Source: Qipengyuania profundimaris (GTDB taxonomy: Bacteria; Pseudomonadota; Alphaproteobacteria; Sphingomonadales; Sphingomonadaceae). Taken from it: a stretch of DNA of 64,000 nt. Under the pieces are notes generated by a model. That model worked only from the letters and a program-made list of their open reading frames with translations. It was not told where the DNA came from and did no database searches. Shown piece after piece: positions 40,933-54,797 of the stretch. The DNA is taken from assembly GCF_030717945.1 (NCBI RefSeq), contig NZ_JAVAIM010000002.1, forward strand, positions 1 through 64,000, written 5' to 3'. Both the position numbers and the translations under genes were made by a program. Numbering within the stretch: the stretch's first letter is position 1; every line of letters starts with the position of its first letter.

Positions 40933-41564
40933 TGCTCGCTTCACTCAAATCGAACATCCGATCCTTGCGCCACGACGAAAGCGGCGTAACTGCAGTCGAG
41001 TTCGGCCTGCTGGCCATTCCGTTCTTCATCATGCTCATGGGGGCGATGGATATCGGCCATCAGTTCTATATGCGCGGCGTGACCCAGGGCGCGCTGGACG
41101 ATGTCAGCCGTCGGGCGTCGGTGGAGGAACCGGTCTTCATCGCCTCCGGTGCGTCGCTCGAGGAGCGGATCGAGAACACGCTCAAGACACAGATCGATAT
41201 CGTCGCGCCCAAAGCGACCTACACGATCTCTCAGAAGAACTTCTTCGACTTCAACGGGATCGGCAATCCGGAACGGCTAGTGACCGATGTCGATGGTGAC
41301 GGTCAATTCGACAATGCCGATGGCGATTGCTGGGAGGACCTCAACGAAAACGGCGCCTACGATCTCGACTCCGGGCGCGTCGGCGTGGGCGGTGCAAACG
41401 ATGTCACCTTCTACTCCGTCCGCGTGCAGCATCCGCGACTGCTACCGACACCGGAGCTGATCGGCTTCTCGGATACGATCGACTTCACCGTCGAAACCGC
41501 GGTCCGCAACCAACCCTATGCAAACCAGGCAACACCGCCCGTTCTATGCGGAGATGGTACATGA
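40929..41564 (+). CDS. TadE-family pilus protein
   Basis: The protein has 211 residues. The TadE pattern is seen in LRHDESGVTAVEFGLLAIPFFIMLMGAMDIGHQFYMRGVTQGALDDVSRRASVEE, with the E of VEF at the usual +5-like position of a pseudopilin-type signal. A Ca-like DVDGDGQFDNADGDCWEDLNENGAYD stretch (about residues 121-146) resembles an EF-hand or dockerin loop, unusual for TadE. Its ATG overlaps the TadG stop (ATGA). Confidence 0.9.
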   Translation: MMLASLKSNIRSLRHDESGVTAVEFGLLAIPFFIMLMGAMDIGHQFYMRGVTQGALDDVSRRASVEEPVFIASGASLEERIENTLKTQIDIVAPKATYTISQKNFFDFNGIGNPERLVTDVDGDGQFDNADGDCWEDLNENGAYDLDSGRVGVGGANDVTFYSVRVQHPRLLPTPELIGFSDTIDFTVETAVRNQPYANQATPPVLCGDGT

Positions 41565-42196
41565 AACCGAGCCTCGCCAATCTGAGACGTCGCCTCATGC
41601 GCTCCGAAGACGGGGTCGCGATGGTCGAATTCGCGATGGTCGCGCCGGTTATGGCCGTATTGACCATCGGCGGACTGGAGCTCGCCAATCTCGCGATCAC
41701 GCACATGCGCGTGAGCGAGATCGCCAACACCGTGTCGGACAATGCCGGTCGCGTCACCAGCGGGATGGATGAAGCGAATATTTACGAGATTTTCGCCGGC
41801 GCGGGCGTGCTGGGCAGCTCGATCGATTTCGAGCCTGACGGCAGGGTCGTGATCTCTTCTTTGCAGGACAATGGCGGCAAGGGTGGGGCCAAAGGCCAGA
41901 AGATCGAATGGCAGCGCTGCTGGGGCGATCTTAACGTTGCGCCCAAATACGGCAAGCAGGGCAAGGGTAAGAATGATGCTACGCTCAAGGATGGCCTCGG
42001 CCCTCCGGGACGGCGGATCAAATCGCAAAACGGCAATGCAGTGATGTTTGCCGAGGTATCCTACAAGCACACACCGCTGTTCTTGAACGGATTCATCAAG
42101 GAGCGCACCATCCGATACGAAACCGCGTTCAACGTTCGCGATTCCAGCAACCGCATGATCTCGAACACCCAGAACCTGGCGGTCATGTCCTGCTGA
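41561..42196 (+). CDS. TadE-family pilus protein
   Basis: The protein has 211 residues and starts with LMRSEDGVAMVEFAMVAPVMAVLTIGGLELANLAITHMRVSEIANTVSDNAGRVTSG, a typical TadE N-terminal helix. The C-terminal half has no further signature. It is translationally coupled to the preceding TadE gene (ATGA) and ends 16 bp before the convergent gapR gene. The rest of a tad locus (prepilin, CpaF-like ATPase, secretin) is not in the window. Confidence 0.9.
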   Translation: MKPSLANLRRRLMRSEDGVAMVEFAMVAPVMAVLTIGGLELANLAITHMRVSEIANTVSDNAGRVTSGMDEANIYEIFAGAGVLGSSIDFEPDGRVVISSLQDNGGKGGAKGQKIEWQRCWGDLNVAPKYGKQGKGKNDATLKDGLGPPGRRIKSQNGNAVMFAEVSYKHTPLFLNGFIKERTIRYETAFNVRDSSNRMISNTQNLAVMSC

Positions 42197-42212
42197 TCGG
42201 CGCGTGGCGCGC

Positions 42213-42449
42213 TCAGGCCATGCCGAGCGCGGCCTTGTAAGTGTCGAGGATCGTTTCCTGCTCGCTGCGTTCGTCGGGCTTCATCTTCCTGAGGCGGATG
42301 ACCTGGCGCATGATTTTGGTGTCGTAGCCGACGGCCTTGGCTTCCGCATAGACGTCGCGAATGTCGTCGGCGATGCCCTTCTTCTCTTCTTCGAGGCGTT
42401 CGATGCGCTCGATCAGAAGGCGCAGGCGGTCGTCGGTGGCTTCGGCCAT
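42213..42449 (-). CDS. GapR-family nucleoid protein (DUF2312)
   Basis: This 78-residue coiled-coil protein ([48 protein letters not shown]) matches the DUF2312/GapR family. Caulobacter GapR binds overtwisted DNA ahead of replication and transcription. Strong conservation of VYAEAKxxGYDxK supports the assignment. Confidence 0.93.
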   Translation of the reverse strand: MAEATDDRLRLLIERIERLEEEKKGIADDIRDVYAEAKAVGYDTKIMRQVIRLRKMKPDERSEQETILDTYKAALGMA

Positions 42450-42541
42450 GGTCAGTCAGCTCCAGTGATATGAGAATCGCCACAGGGGCGCGTGGCGGGT
42501 GCGATAGCCAGCGATGCCCTGCGGGTGAAGGGTGCGAATCC

Positions 42542-42865
42542 CTATTCCTGTGCGTGACCCTGTGCATTTTTCGCGACGCTGGCCTGCATCCGTGCGAGCT
42601 GCTCTTCGGTCGCGGGAGACTGCCGGGTGGCCTTCCACTCCTTCTGCGGCATGCCGTGGATCAGCTCGCGCGCAGCCGCCTTGTCGCCTGCGTATCCGGC
42701 ATCGCGGATCCAGTCGGCCAGGCAATTGCGGCAGAAACCCGAGAGGCCCATGAGATCGATATTCTGAGCGTCGTGGCGATGGCGCAGATGGCGCACGAGC
42801 CGCCGGAAAGCCTGCGCCGCCACGGCATCGTCGAGAGTATCGAGCGGGTCTGTATTCGTATCCAT
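42542..42865 (-). CDS. DUF1244-family protein
   Basis: The protein has 107 residues. The family's conserved core is seen: FRRLVRHLRHRHDAQNIDLMGLSGFCRNCLADWIRDAG, with the Cys pair CRNC that may bind metal. The ATG at 42865 has an AAGGA site. It is divergent from pyruvate kinase, an arrangement common in alphaproteobacteria. The function is unknown. Confidence 0.9.
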   Translation of the reverse strand: MDTNTDPLDTLDDAVAAQAFRRLVRHLRHRHDAQNIDLMGLSGFCRNCLADWIRDAGYAGDKAAARELIHGMPQKEWKATRQSPATEEQLARMQASVAKNAQGHAQE

Positions 42866-42914
42866 GAAGCACTTGTCCTTGAGTTGCAGCCTGCCTGTGC
42901 CATAGCCATCGGCC

Positions 42915-44399
42915 ATGGCAAAGACCCCGTCCTCGCGCTCCGGCGCGCCGAAGCTCGATCCGCGCGGCCGCAAGGTCAAGATCCTCGCCACCGTTGGCCC
43001 GGCCAGCCGCTCTCCGGAAATGCTCGCCCGCCTGTTCAAGGCCGGCGTGGATGCCTTCCGCGTCAATATGAGCCATGGCGAGCATGAGGACCACGCCGAC
43101 ACGATCAAGGCGATCCGCGACCTCGAGAAAAAGTTTATGCGCCCGATCGCGATCCTAGCCGATCTGCAGGGCCCGAAGCTGCGCGTCGGCAAGTTCAAGA
43201 ACGGCGAAGCAGTCATACGCCATTCCGGCCATTTCACGCTCGATCGCGATCCGACGCCGGGTGACGAAACCCGGGTTCAGCTGCCCCACCCCGAATTGTT
43301 TGGCCTGCTCGAAAAGGGCCAGCGCCTGCTGATCAACGACGGCAAGATCCGCCTCAAGGTCATCAGCGCCGACGAAAACGCGATCAAGTGCTCGGCCGAA
43401 GTCGGCGGGGTCATTTCCGACCGCAAGGGTGTGAACGTGCCGGACGCCGAGATCCCGATCCCCGCGCTGACCGAGAAAGACCGCAAGGACCTCGCCTTTG
43501 CAATCCAGCAGGGCGTCGACTGGATCGGCCTGTCTTTCGTGCAACGCCCTGAAGACCTTGCCGAGGCGCGCAAGCTGATGGGCGGGCGCGGTTCGCTCTG
43601 CGCCAAGATCGAAAAGCCGATGGCGGTTCGCCGGCTCGACGAAATCATCGAGATGAGCGACGGCATCATGGTCGCGCGCGGCGACCTTGGCGTGGAGCTG
43701 GAGCCGCAGGAAGTCCCGCCGCTGCAGAAGCGGATCGTCAACGCGACGCGTCTCAAGGGCAAGCCGGTGATCGTGGCGACGCAGATGCTGGAAAGCATGA
43801 TCGAAAGCCCCGCCCCGACCCGCGCCGAAGTTTCGGACGTAGCCAATGCGGTCTATGACGGGGCCGATTGCGTGATGTTGTCCGCCGAAACTGCGGCGGG
43901 CGACTGGCCGGAAGAAGCCGTCACCATCATGCACCGCATCGCACGCCAGGTCGAAGGCGACGAAAGCTATCTCGACCGCGTCCGCTTCCTCGACACGCCA
44001 CCCGATGCGACCACCGCCGATGCGCTGGCCCATTCCTGCATGACGGTGGCGGACACCGTCTCGATCAGCGCCATCACGGTGTTCACCGGGTCAGGCTCGA
44101 CCGCCCGCCGCGTCGCGCGCGAGCGGCCGAGCGTGCCGATGTTGGTCCTGACGCCGAGCATGAAGACCGCCCGCCGCCTCGGCCTGCTATGGGGCGCTCA
44201 TGCTGTGGCCACAAAGGACATCGGCAGCTTTGAGGAAATGATCGCCAAGGGCAAGCGCATGGCGCTACGCCACGGCTTCGGCCAGGCGGGCAGCAAGCTT
44301 ATTGCGTTGGCCGGCGTCCCCTTCGGCACACCGGGTTCGACCAACCTGATGCATGTCGTGAACGTCAGCGGCGACGAGCTCGACAAGCACGGCGGCTGA
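42915..44399 (+). CDS. pyk: Pyruvate kinase
   Basis: The protein has 494 residues. Active-site motifs are present: TVGPASRSPEMLARLFKAGVDAFRVNMSHG, CAKIEKPMAVRRLDEIIEMSDGIMVARGDLGVELEPQEVPPLQKR (catalytic Lys and Mg-binding Glu/Asp) and KPVIVATQMLESMIESPAPTRAEVSDVANAVYDGADCVMLSAETAAG. It makes pyruvate and ATP from PEP and ADP in glycolysis. The length is typical for the bacterial type. It is monocistronic, with its start 50 bp from the divergent DUF1244 gene. Confidence 0.97.
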   Translation: MAKTPSSRSGAPKLDPRGRKVKILATVGPASRSPEMLARLFKAGVDAFRVNMSHGEHEDHADTIKAIRDLEKKFMRPIAILADLQGPKLRVGKFKNGEAVIRHSGHFTLDRDPTPGDETRVQLPHPELFGLLEKGQRLLINDGKIRLKVISADENAIKCSAEVGGVISDRKGVNVPDAEIPIPALTEKDRKDLAFAIQQGVDWIGLSFVQRPEDLAEARKLMGGRGSLCAKIEKPMAVRRLDEIIEMSDGIMVARGDLGVELEPQEVPPLQKRIVNATRLKGKPVIVATQMLESMIESPAPTRAEVSDVANAVYDGADCVMLSAETAAGDWPEEAVTIMHRIARQVEGDESYLDRVRFLDTPPDATTADALAHSCMTVADTVSISAITVFTGSGSTARRVARERPSVPMLVLTPSMKTARRLGLLWGAHAVATKDIGSFEEMIAKGKRMALRHGFGQAGSKLIALAGVPFGTPGSTNLMHVVNVSGDELDKHGG

Positions 44400-44459
44400 G
44401 GATTCCGGCATTGGCGGGATCGCGAAGTTGCAGTATCGTGCTATCCGGGAGGTGGGCCT

Positions 44460-45215
44460 ATGCTTTCTGCCATTGCCGCATCCGCACCGAGCCTGTTCCG
44501 CAATTTTCCGCAGCCACCGGCGGAATTCGATCTGCTCGATCCGTCACCGCACCATTTCTTTACCTATTACAGCCACATTGCGCTCGGCACGATTGCAGTT
44601 CTTGCTGCGCTCGTCGCACTCTACGCGATCAAGGGCAGTACGATCCACCGCACCGCGGGCAAATTCTACCTGCTTGGCATGGGGATCGCGGCGCTGACTG
44701 CGCTGCTGACCATAACCGCCAATTTTCCCGGACCGATCATCGTCAATGCAGCGCTCGCACTCTATGCCGGCGGGGGTGCCTACTTGGCCACGCGTCAGAG
44801 GAGTTCGCGTGTCCTGCGCGCGGAATGGGTGCTGTTCGGGCTTGGGCTGATCGCACTGCTCGGATTCAGCCTGCTGGCATCACGCCAGGTGTTGGCGGGC
44901 AATATACCGCTCGTCGCACCGCTGGGGGTCGGTGGCCCGCTGCTGATCCTCGTCGCGCTTGATCTCAATTTTCTGCTGCGTTCGGGCGAATATCGCGAAC
45001 AGCACCGCATAAGGCGGCATGTCTCGCGTATCGCGTGGGTCTTGTTGCTGACAGTACGCAATCCGGTCAACGAGATGCGCGACGTGCTGGGGATCAATCA
45101 GGAAACCGTGACCTTCGGTCCCTATCTGGTCGTCCTCGCAATACTGGTTCTCTTCGGACCCAAGGCGCGCCGAATGGACCGGCCACTTAGCCGAGGCGCT
45201 GCCGCGCTTTCATGA
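44460..45215 (+). CDS. Multi-pass membrane protein (DUF2306-like)
   Basis: The protein has 251 residues with about seven membrane helices, including TYYSHIALGTIAVLAALVALYA and RAEWVLFGLGLIALLGFSLLAS. A conserved-looking HRTAGKFYLLGM segment resembles the cytochrome-like helix pairs of DUF2306 proteins. The assignment is tentative. It overlaps the convergent oxidoreductase gene by 29 bp. Confidence 0.75.
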   Translation: MLSAIAASAPSLFRNFPQPPAEFDLLDPSPHHFFTYYSHIALGTIAVLAALVALYAIKGSTIHRTAGKFYLLGMGIAALTALLTITANFPGPIIVNAALALYAGGGAYLATRQRSSRVLRAEWVLFGLGLIALLGFSLLASRQVLAGNIPLVAPLGVGGPLLILVALDLNFLLRSGEYREQHRIRRHVSRIAWVLLLTVRNPVNEMRDVLGINQETVTFGPYLVVLAILVLFGPKARRMDRPLSRGAAALS

Positions 45216-46482
45216 TCCGCTTGTTTCGGGCATCGACGATGCGGAACGCCTTGAATACCGAAAGATCGTGATCGACGCGCCCCTCGTGGCCGAGCAACCA
45301 AAGCTGCTCGTAGAACCAGTAAATCCCGGCAAAGCCGTTGATCGCCTTCATTGCCTGAAAGCGCCTGAGGAAGCCGAGCCAGCCCGGCAGCAGGTCGAGA
45401 TTGTCTTCGTAGCGGGCAAGCTGGCCAGCGCCTGCCAGGAGCTGGGCCGGGGCTTGGGTGTCGAGGCACATGGGTCGGCCGAGCCCGATGACATCCGCCG
45501 CACCGCTTTCCAGCGCCTGCTCCATCGCCGCGCGGGTGCGGAAGCCGCCGGTGACCATCAGGGGGACCGAGACCTCCGCCTGCATCGCTTTGGCGAAATC
45601 GACGAAATAGGCCTCACGCGAAGCGGTGGAGGGGGCGATGTTTTGCGGTTCCTCGGCTTCCTGCCCTGCAACACCGAGCAGCTTGGGCTGTTCGTAGGTG
45701 CCGCCGGAAATCTCGATCAGATCGACCGAAGCCGCTTCGAGCCATTGGACGACTTGCAGGCTGTCGCCGAAATCGAAGCCGCCCTTCTGGAAATCGGCGC
45801 TGTTGAGTTTGACCGAGATGGGGAAGCTTGGGCCGACTGCGGCGCGAACCGCCTCCACGATTTGGAGTAGGAAACGCGCGCGATTTTCGAGGCTCCCGCC
45901 ATACTCATCGGTCCGCAAGTTCACGCGCGGCGAGAGAAATTGCGAGATCAAATAGCCATGGGCGCCATGCACCTGGACGCCGGTGAAACCCGCTTCCTGA
46001 CAAGCGCGCGCGGCAATAGCCCAGCGGTCCACGAGGTCGGCGATCTCGTTTTTCGTCAGCGGCTGCGGCTTGCCGAACTGGCCGCCGGGCAGCGCGAGTT
46101 GCACGTCGGACGACGACTTGGGATGCGGGTTCACCAGCCTTTGGGTCTGCCGCCCGCCATGGCTGACCTGCGCCCAGAAATGGTTGCCGCCTCGCGTCGC
46201 GGCCTTGGCCCAACTGGCGAGCTGAGCCTTCATGTCCGCGTCGGGCTCACGCTCGATCACGACATTGCCGGGGCGTTCCAGATGGTCCCGGTCGACGATG
46301 ATGTTGCCGGACAGAAGCATGCCCGCGCCGCCATCGGACCAGATGCCGTAGAGGCGCTCCAGTTCTCGAGTCGGGCGGCCATCGGGCGTCGCCATGCCTT
46401 CGGTCATCGCCGCCTTGGCGATGCGGTTTGGCAGCACTGCCCCGCAAGGCAGTTCGAGCTGCGAAGCCAGTGTCGGTGCCAT
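45187..46482 (-). CDS. Old yellow enzyme-type NADH:flavin oxidoreductase
   Basis: The protein has 431 residues with an FMN TIM barrel: LPNRIAKAAMTEGMATPDGRPTRELERLY, GGAGMLLSGNIIVDR, the catalytic His pair region in GFTGVQVHGAHGYLISQFLSPRVNLRTDEYGGSLENRARF, and VTGGFRTRAAMEQALESGAADVIGLGRPMC. The shape is that of 2,4-dienoyl-CoA reductase-like OYEs without the C-terminal NADPH domain. The ATG at 46482 was chosen because the longer frame is out-of-family. It lies 14 bp after gltX in the same direction. Confidence 0.92.
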   Translation of the reverse strand: MAPTLASQLELPCGAVLPNRIAKAAMTEGMATPDGRPTRELERLYGIWSDGGAGMLLSGNIIVDRDHLERPGNVVIEREPDADMKAQLASWAKAATRGGNHFWAQVSHGGRQTQRLVNPHPKSSSDVQLALPGGQFGKPQPLTKNEIADLVDRWAIAARACQEAGFTGVQVHGAHGYLISQFLSPRVNLRTDEYGGSLENRARFLLQIVEAVRAAVGPSFPISVKLNSADFQKGGFDFGDSLQVVQWLEAASVDLIEISGGTYEQPKLLGVAGQEAEEPQNIAPSTASREAYFVDFAKAMQAEVSVPLMVTGGFRTRAAMEQALESGAADVIGLGRPMCLDTQAPAQLLAGAGQLARYEDNLDLLPGWLGFLRRFQAMKAINGFAGIYWFYEQLWLLGHEGRVDHDLSVFKAFRIVDARNKRIMKARQRLG

Positions 46483-46496
46483 GCCGGTCTCCCCTG

Positions 46497-47846
46497 TTAC
46501 AGCGCGGCGGCCGCGTCCAGCCGCTCTCGCGCGCGCTCCTCGCCGATCAGCGGCAGAAGCTCGCCCATATCGGGGCCGTGGTCCATCCCCGTCAATGCCT
46601 GCCGCAACGGCAGGAACAGCTGCTTGCCCTTGCGCCCGGTCCGCTCCTTGAGCGCGGCAATCAAGTCCTGCCACGGGTCCTCGCTCCAGCTCAGCGCCTT
46701 TGCGGCCTCGCCTAGGTAGAGGCGATCCTCATCCGAGAATTCCGGCGAGTCGATCGGGCCGGTCACCAGGCGCCACCATTCCGACGCTTCGCCGACATGC
46801 GAGAGATTCGGCCGAATGGCATGCCAGCCCGCTTCGTCCATTCCCTCGGGCAGGCGATGCGCGACTTCGGCAAAGTCGAGCTGGTGTACCAGAGCCGCAT
46901 TGATCCGCTCCAGCTCCGCATCGTCGAAACGCGCCGGGGCACGGCCGAAGGTCGAAAGGTCGAATGTCTCCAGCAGCACCTGCCGATCCGCGATCGGTTC
47001 GACCGGGAGCGATGTGCCGAGCCGGGCCAGCAGCGCGATCACCGCCTGCGGCTCGATGCCCTGCTCGCGAAAGGCATCGCAGCCGAGCGAGCCAAGCCGT
47101 TTGGACAGCTTGCCTTCGCGTCCGATCAGCAATGCCTCATGCGCGAACCGCGGCATTTGCTGCGTCGGGTATTGCGCAGCAATTAGTGCGGTAAACATCT
47201 GTATTTGCACGGCAGTATTGCTGACATGGTCTTCGCCCCGCAGCACATCCGTGACGCCCATATCGAGATCGTCGACCGCGCTCGGCAGCATGTAGAGCCA
47301 GCTGCCGTCCGCGCGCCGGATAACCGGATCGGACAGCTGCGCAGGATCGAATTTCTGTGCGCCACGTACGCCATCGTCCCACGCGATGGGCTGATCATGG
47401 TCGAGCTTGAAGCGCCAGTGCGGTACCGCGCCCTTCGCCTCCTTCGCCGACCGCTCCGCATCGCTCATCGCCAGCGCGGTGCGATCGTAGATCGGCGGCA
47501 GTCCGCGGCCGAGCTGGACCTTGCGCTTCAGTTCCAGTTCCTGCGCGGTCTCATAGGCGGGATAGACGCGCCCCGCATCCTTCAGCGCCTCGAACGCCGC
47601 TTCGTATATCGCGAGCCGCTGCGACTGCCGCTCCTCGCCATCCGGTTCAAGACCGAGCCACGCAAGGTCGGCGCGGATCGTGTCGACATATTCCTCGCGG
47701 CTGCGCTCCGCATCGGTGTCGTCGATCCGCAGCAGGAATTTGCCACCCGCCTTCTTCGCCAGCATCCGGTTGTGCAGCGCGGTGCGGATATTGCCGACAT
47801 GCAGGCGGCCGGTCGGCGACGGCGCGAAACGGGATGTAATGGTCAT
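46497..47846 (-). CDS. gltX: Glutamyl-tRNA synthetase
   Basis: The 449-residue class I synthetase begins MTITSRFAPSPTGRLHVGNIRTAL (HxGN version of HIGH). The KMSKS loop is GKLSKRLGS (about residue 245), and EDHVSNTAVQ and YMLPSAVDDLDMGVTDVLRGEDH are typical. It charges tRNA-Glu. Alphaproteobacteria often carry two GluRS copies, one specialised for tRNA-Gln misacylation. This shorter form (no zinc-binding insert seen) could be either; the other copy is not in the window. Confidence 0.95.
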   Translation of the reverse strand: MTITSRFAPSPTGRLHVGNIRTALHNRMLAKKAGGKFLLRIDDTDAERSREEYVDTIRADLAWLGLEPDGEERQSQRLAIYEAAFEALKDAGRVYPAYETAQELELKRKVQLGRGLPPIYDRTALAMSDAERSAKEAKGAVPHWRFKLDHDQPIAWDDGVRGAQKFDPAQLSDPVIRRADGSWLYMLPSAVDDLDMGVTDVLRGEDHVSNTAVQIQMFTALIAAQYPTQQMPRFAHEALLIGREGKLSKRLGSLGCDAFREQGIEPQAVIALLARLGTSLPVEPIADRQVLLETFDLSTFGRAPARFDDAELERINAALVHQLDFAEVAHRLPEGMDEAGWHAIRPNLSHVGEASEWWRLVTGPIDSPEFSDEDRLYLGEAAKALSWSEDPWQDLIAALKERTGRKGKQLFLPLRQALTGMDHGPDMGELLPLIGEERARERLDAAAAL

Positions 47847-47886
47847 GACCGAGCCGATAGCCGAGGCTGGCGGGCTTTACGAGAGG

Positions 47887-50265
47887 TCAGGCGACGCGGC
47901 CTTCGCGCTTGCGCAGCACCGCCTCGCGCGCCTTGCGATAATCGACCACATCCGGGCCGTGATCGGTCAGCGCCGCTTCCACCGCTTCGGGCGTCGCGAA
48001 GGTTTCCGCTGGAGCCGGCTTGCAGATCAGGAAACCCTGCGCTTCCTGGCAGCCCAGCTTGCGCAGCAGGTCGAGCTGCTCTCGCGTTTCGATGCCTTCC
48101 GCCGTGCTCGACATACCGAGCGCATCGGCAAGGCGGGTGATGCTGGAAACGATGGCCTGGCTATCGTTGTCCTCGACGACATGCTCCACGAACTTGCGAT
48201 CGATCTTGATGCGATCGAATGGGAACCGACGCAGGTAGCTGAGTGAGCTGTATCCGGTGCCGAAATCGTCCAGAGCGATCCGTGTGCCGAGCTCGCGCAG
48301 ACGCGCAAGCGTTTCCGGGACGCGCTTGCCTTCCTGCATCAGCACATGCTCGGTAATCTCGAATTCGATGCGCCCGGGATCGATACCGCTGGCGTGGATC
48401 GCCTGGGCAACCTGGGACACGAGCTGCGGGCTGCGCACCTGTGTCGGCGAAAGATTGATCGCGATGCGGAAATCGCCCGTCCATGGCGCGGTTTCGGCGA
48501 GGGCTTGGCGGATCACCCATTCGCCGATCGGGAGGATCAGCCCGGTCGTTTCCGCGAGGTCGAGAAATTCGTTGGGCCCGATCAGGCCGCGATGCGGGTG
48601 ATGCCAGCGCAGCAGCGCCTCGTATCCGGTGGTCTCCGCGGTATCGAGATCGATCACCGGCTGGTAATGGACGCGCAGCTCGCCACGCGAGAGCGCCTCG
48701 CGCAAATCGCTTTCGAGATCGCGCCGCTCTCTCGCTTCGCGATCCATAGCGGGCTCGTACAGCGCTAGTGTGTCGCGTCCCTTGCGCTTAGCTGCGAACA
48801 GGGCGAGGTCCGCCCGCCTCATGAGTTCCTGCGCGTCGCACTCACTCTCGCTGCAACGCGCGACGCCGATGCTGGTCGACAGGCGATAGAGGTGACCGTC
48901 GACTTCCAGCGGCTCCCGCACGGCGGAAAGGAAACGGTGCGCGCGTTCGATGAGCATGCCCACGCCCGCCCGGCTTTCGAGCAGGATGGCGAACTCGTCC
49001 CCGCCCAGCCGCGCCACGATGTCCGATGGACGCACCTCTTCGCCGAGGCGTGCGGCTACCTGACGTAGAACCTTGTCGCCGGTGAGGTGTCCGCGCGTAT
49101 CGTTGATCGACTTGAAATCGTCCAAATCGAGGTAGAACAGCGCCAGATTGCGGCTGCGGGAGGGTTTGGCCCTCAGTGCATTGCGCAACCGCTCGTCGAA
49201 CTGGTGGCGATTGGCGAGGCCGGTCAGACTGTCGAAATGCGCCATATAGGCGATCTGCTCTTCCGCTCGCCGGCTGTCGGTAACGTCGCGAGCCACGCCG
49301 CTCATCCGGCCATCCTGACGCGGATGGGCGGAGAGCCGCCAGAAGCGCCTTGCACCCTCGACCCTGATCTGGACGAGAAGGTCGCGGAAAGGTTCGCCTG
49401 CGGTCAGATAATCGATCAATTGTTGGCGATTGTCGGTCTCGTCGAAATATGCAGCCAAGGGAGTGCCTTCGAGCGCGTCGATATTGCTGCCGAAGGCTGC
49501 GGCGAGACGCGGGCCGACATCGCGCAAATTGCCGTTGGGCCCGACGGTCCACAGCCAGTCGGTCGTGTGCTCCTGATAGTCGTTGAGCAGCATGCGCACG
49601 GTTTCTTCGGCCTCGCGCCGATCGATCTCGGAGCGGACCGATCGCTTGAAGTTGCGCTCGTATAGCCAGACCGCCGCGAGCAGCACGGCGCCGAAGGTGC
49701 CGATCAGCAGGAAGGTCGGCCAGCTTCTCCATCCGGCGACGAGGAAAGCACACCAGCCGAATGCGCCGGACAGGGCGAGAATGTGAAACGTTGCCGCGCG
49801 GGGGCTGCCGCGGTGAACGATCAGTGTCGCGCAATAGACCGCAGTCGCGATGATCCCGAGAACCGACATCTCGCGGGGGCCCGCGACCGGCGTAAGGTAG
49901 GGGAAGATCGCCATCCAGCCGGCCGTGATCAGGCCCTGCGTGAACTGGATCAGCCTCCATCGACGCTGCAATCGCGCGAGCGGCGCCTCGTCGAGTTGCA
50001 TCCGGACGAAGAGCGCTGCGAGCAGACCGACGAACAGGAACTGAACCGCCGCCCAGGCGACCAGAGATATCGGCGAGACGTCGTCGGAAAATATGAAGGC
50101 GATGACGAAAACGGCGAAGAAGGACGGCACCAGCAAGATGGCCGCGCCGCTGCGCGCATCCGCCAGCCGCCAGCGCAGGCTCAGCGCCTGCACAAGGGTC
50201 TTGCCCGAATATGTCATCGGCCTGTCAAGCGCGCCACTCCTGCCCCCGGACGTCTCGCTTCCCAT
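47887..50265 (-). CDS. Bifunctional c-di-GMP enzyme: membrane sensor, PAS, GGDEF, EAL
   Basis: The protein has up to 792 residues (an alternative ATG at 50217 is equally plausible). About six membrane helices cover residues 30-215, then a PAS-like segment (DWLWTVGPNGNLRDVGPRLAAAFGS). A complete GGDEF site (LGGDEFAILL, about 420) and a complete EAL site (YEALLRWHHPHRGLI, about 546, with later ITEHVL, DDFGTGYSS and IKIDRKFV motifs) are both present. Both domains look catalytically intact, so it could make and break c-di-GMP. PilZ, Tad and LapG-like genes in the same window are possible outputs, though no link is shown. Confidence 0.92.
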   Translation of the reverse strand: MGSETSGGRSGALDRPMTYSGKTLVQALSLRWRLADARSGAAILLVPSFFAVFVIAFIFSDDVSPISLVAWAAVQFLFVGLLAALFVRMQLDEAPLARLQRRWRLIQFTQGLITAGWMAIFPYLTPVAGPREMSVLGIIATAVYCATLIVHRGSPRAATFHILALSGAFGWCAFLVAGWRSWPTFLLIGTFGAVLLAAVWLYERNFKRSVRSEIDRREAEETVRMLLNDYQEHTTDWLWTVGPNGNLRDVGPRLAAAFGSNIDALEGTPLAAYFDETDNRQQLIDYLTAGEPFRDLLVQIRVEGARRFWRLSAHPRQDGRMSGVARDVTDSRRAEEQIAYMAHFDSLTGLANRHQFDERLRNALRAKPSRSRNLALFYLDLDDFKSINDTRGHLTGDKVLRQVAARLGEEVRPSDIVARLGGDEFAILLESRAGVGMLIERAHRFLSAVREPLEVDGHLYRLSTSIGVARCSESECDAQELMRRADLALFAAKRKGRDTLALYEPAMDREARERRDLESDLREALSRGELRVHYQPVIDLDTAETTGYEALLRWHHPHRGLIGPNEFLDLAETTGLILPIGEWVIRQALAETAPWTGDFRIAINLSPTQVRSPQLVSQVAQAIHASGIDPGRIEFEITEHVLMQEGKRVPETLARLRELGTRIALDDFGTGYSSLSYLRRFPFDRIKIDRKFVEHVVEDNDSQAIVSSITRLADALGMSSTAEGIETREQLDLLRKLGCQEAQGFLICKPAPAETFATPEAVEAALTDHGPDVVDYRKAREAVLRKREGRVA

Positions 50266-50347
50266 GTAGTCGAGACACTATGCGCCAGTTTTCCACCGAT
50301 TCCAACAGCTTCTCCACACTCACCCGAAAAGGCCGTTTGCGGCATCG

Positions 50348-50376
50348 AAAAAGCCCCGCGGATCGCTCCGCGGGGC
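50348..50376 (-). terminator. Rho-independent terminator of the rpoBC operon
   Basis: A perfect 10-bp GC-rich stem (50353-50362 with 50367-50376, loop TCGC) is followed on the minus strand by five T. It lies 29 bp past the rpoC stop. Confidence 0.92.
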
Positions 50377-50405
50377 CTTCAAGATTTGATGGATGACCGG
50401 TCGGC

Positions 50406-54734
<4,329 letters not shown>

Positions 54735-54797
54735 GACTTTTTCCCTAAACGGGTGAATTCAAATGGGCGGAAGAGCGGTGGGGAGTGTGTGGCTCCC

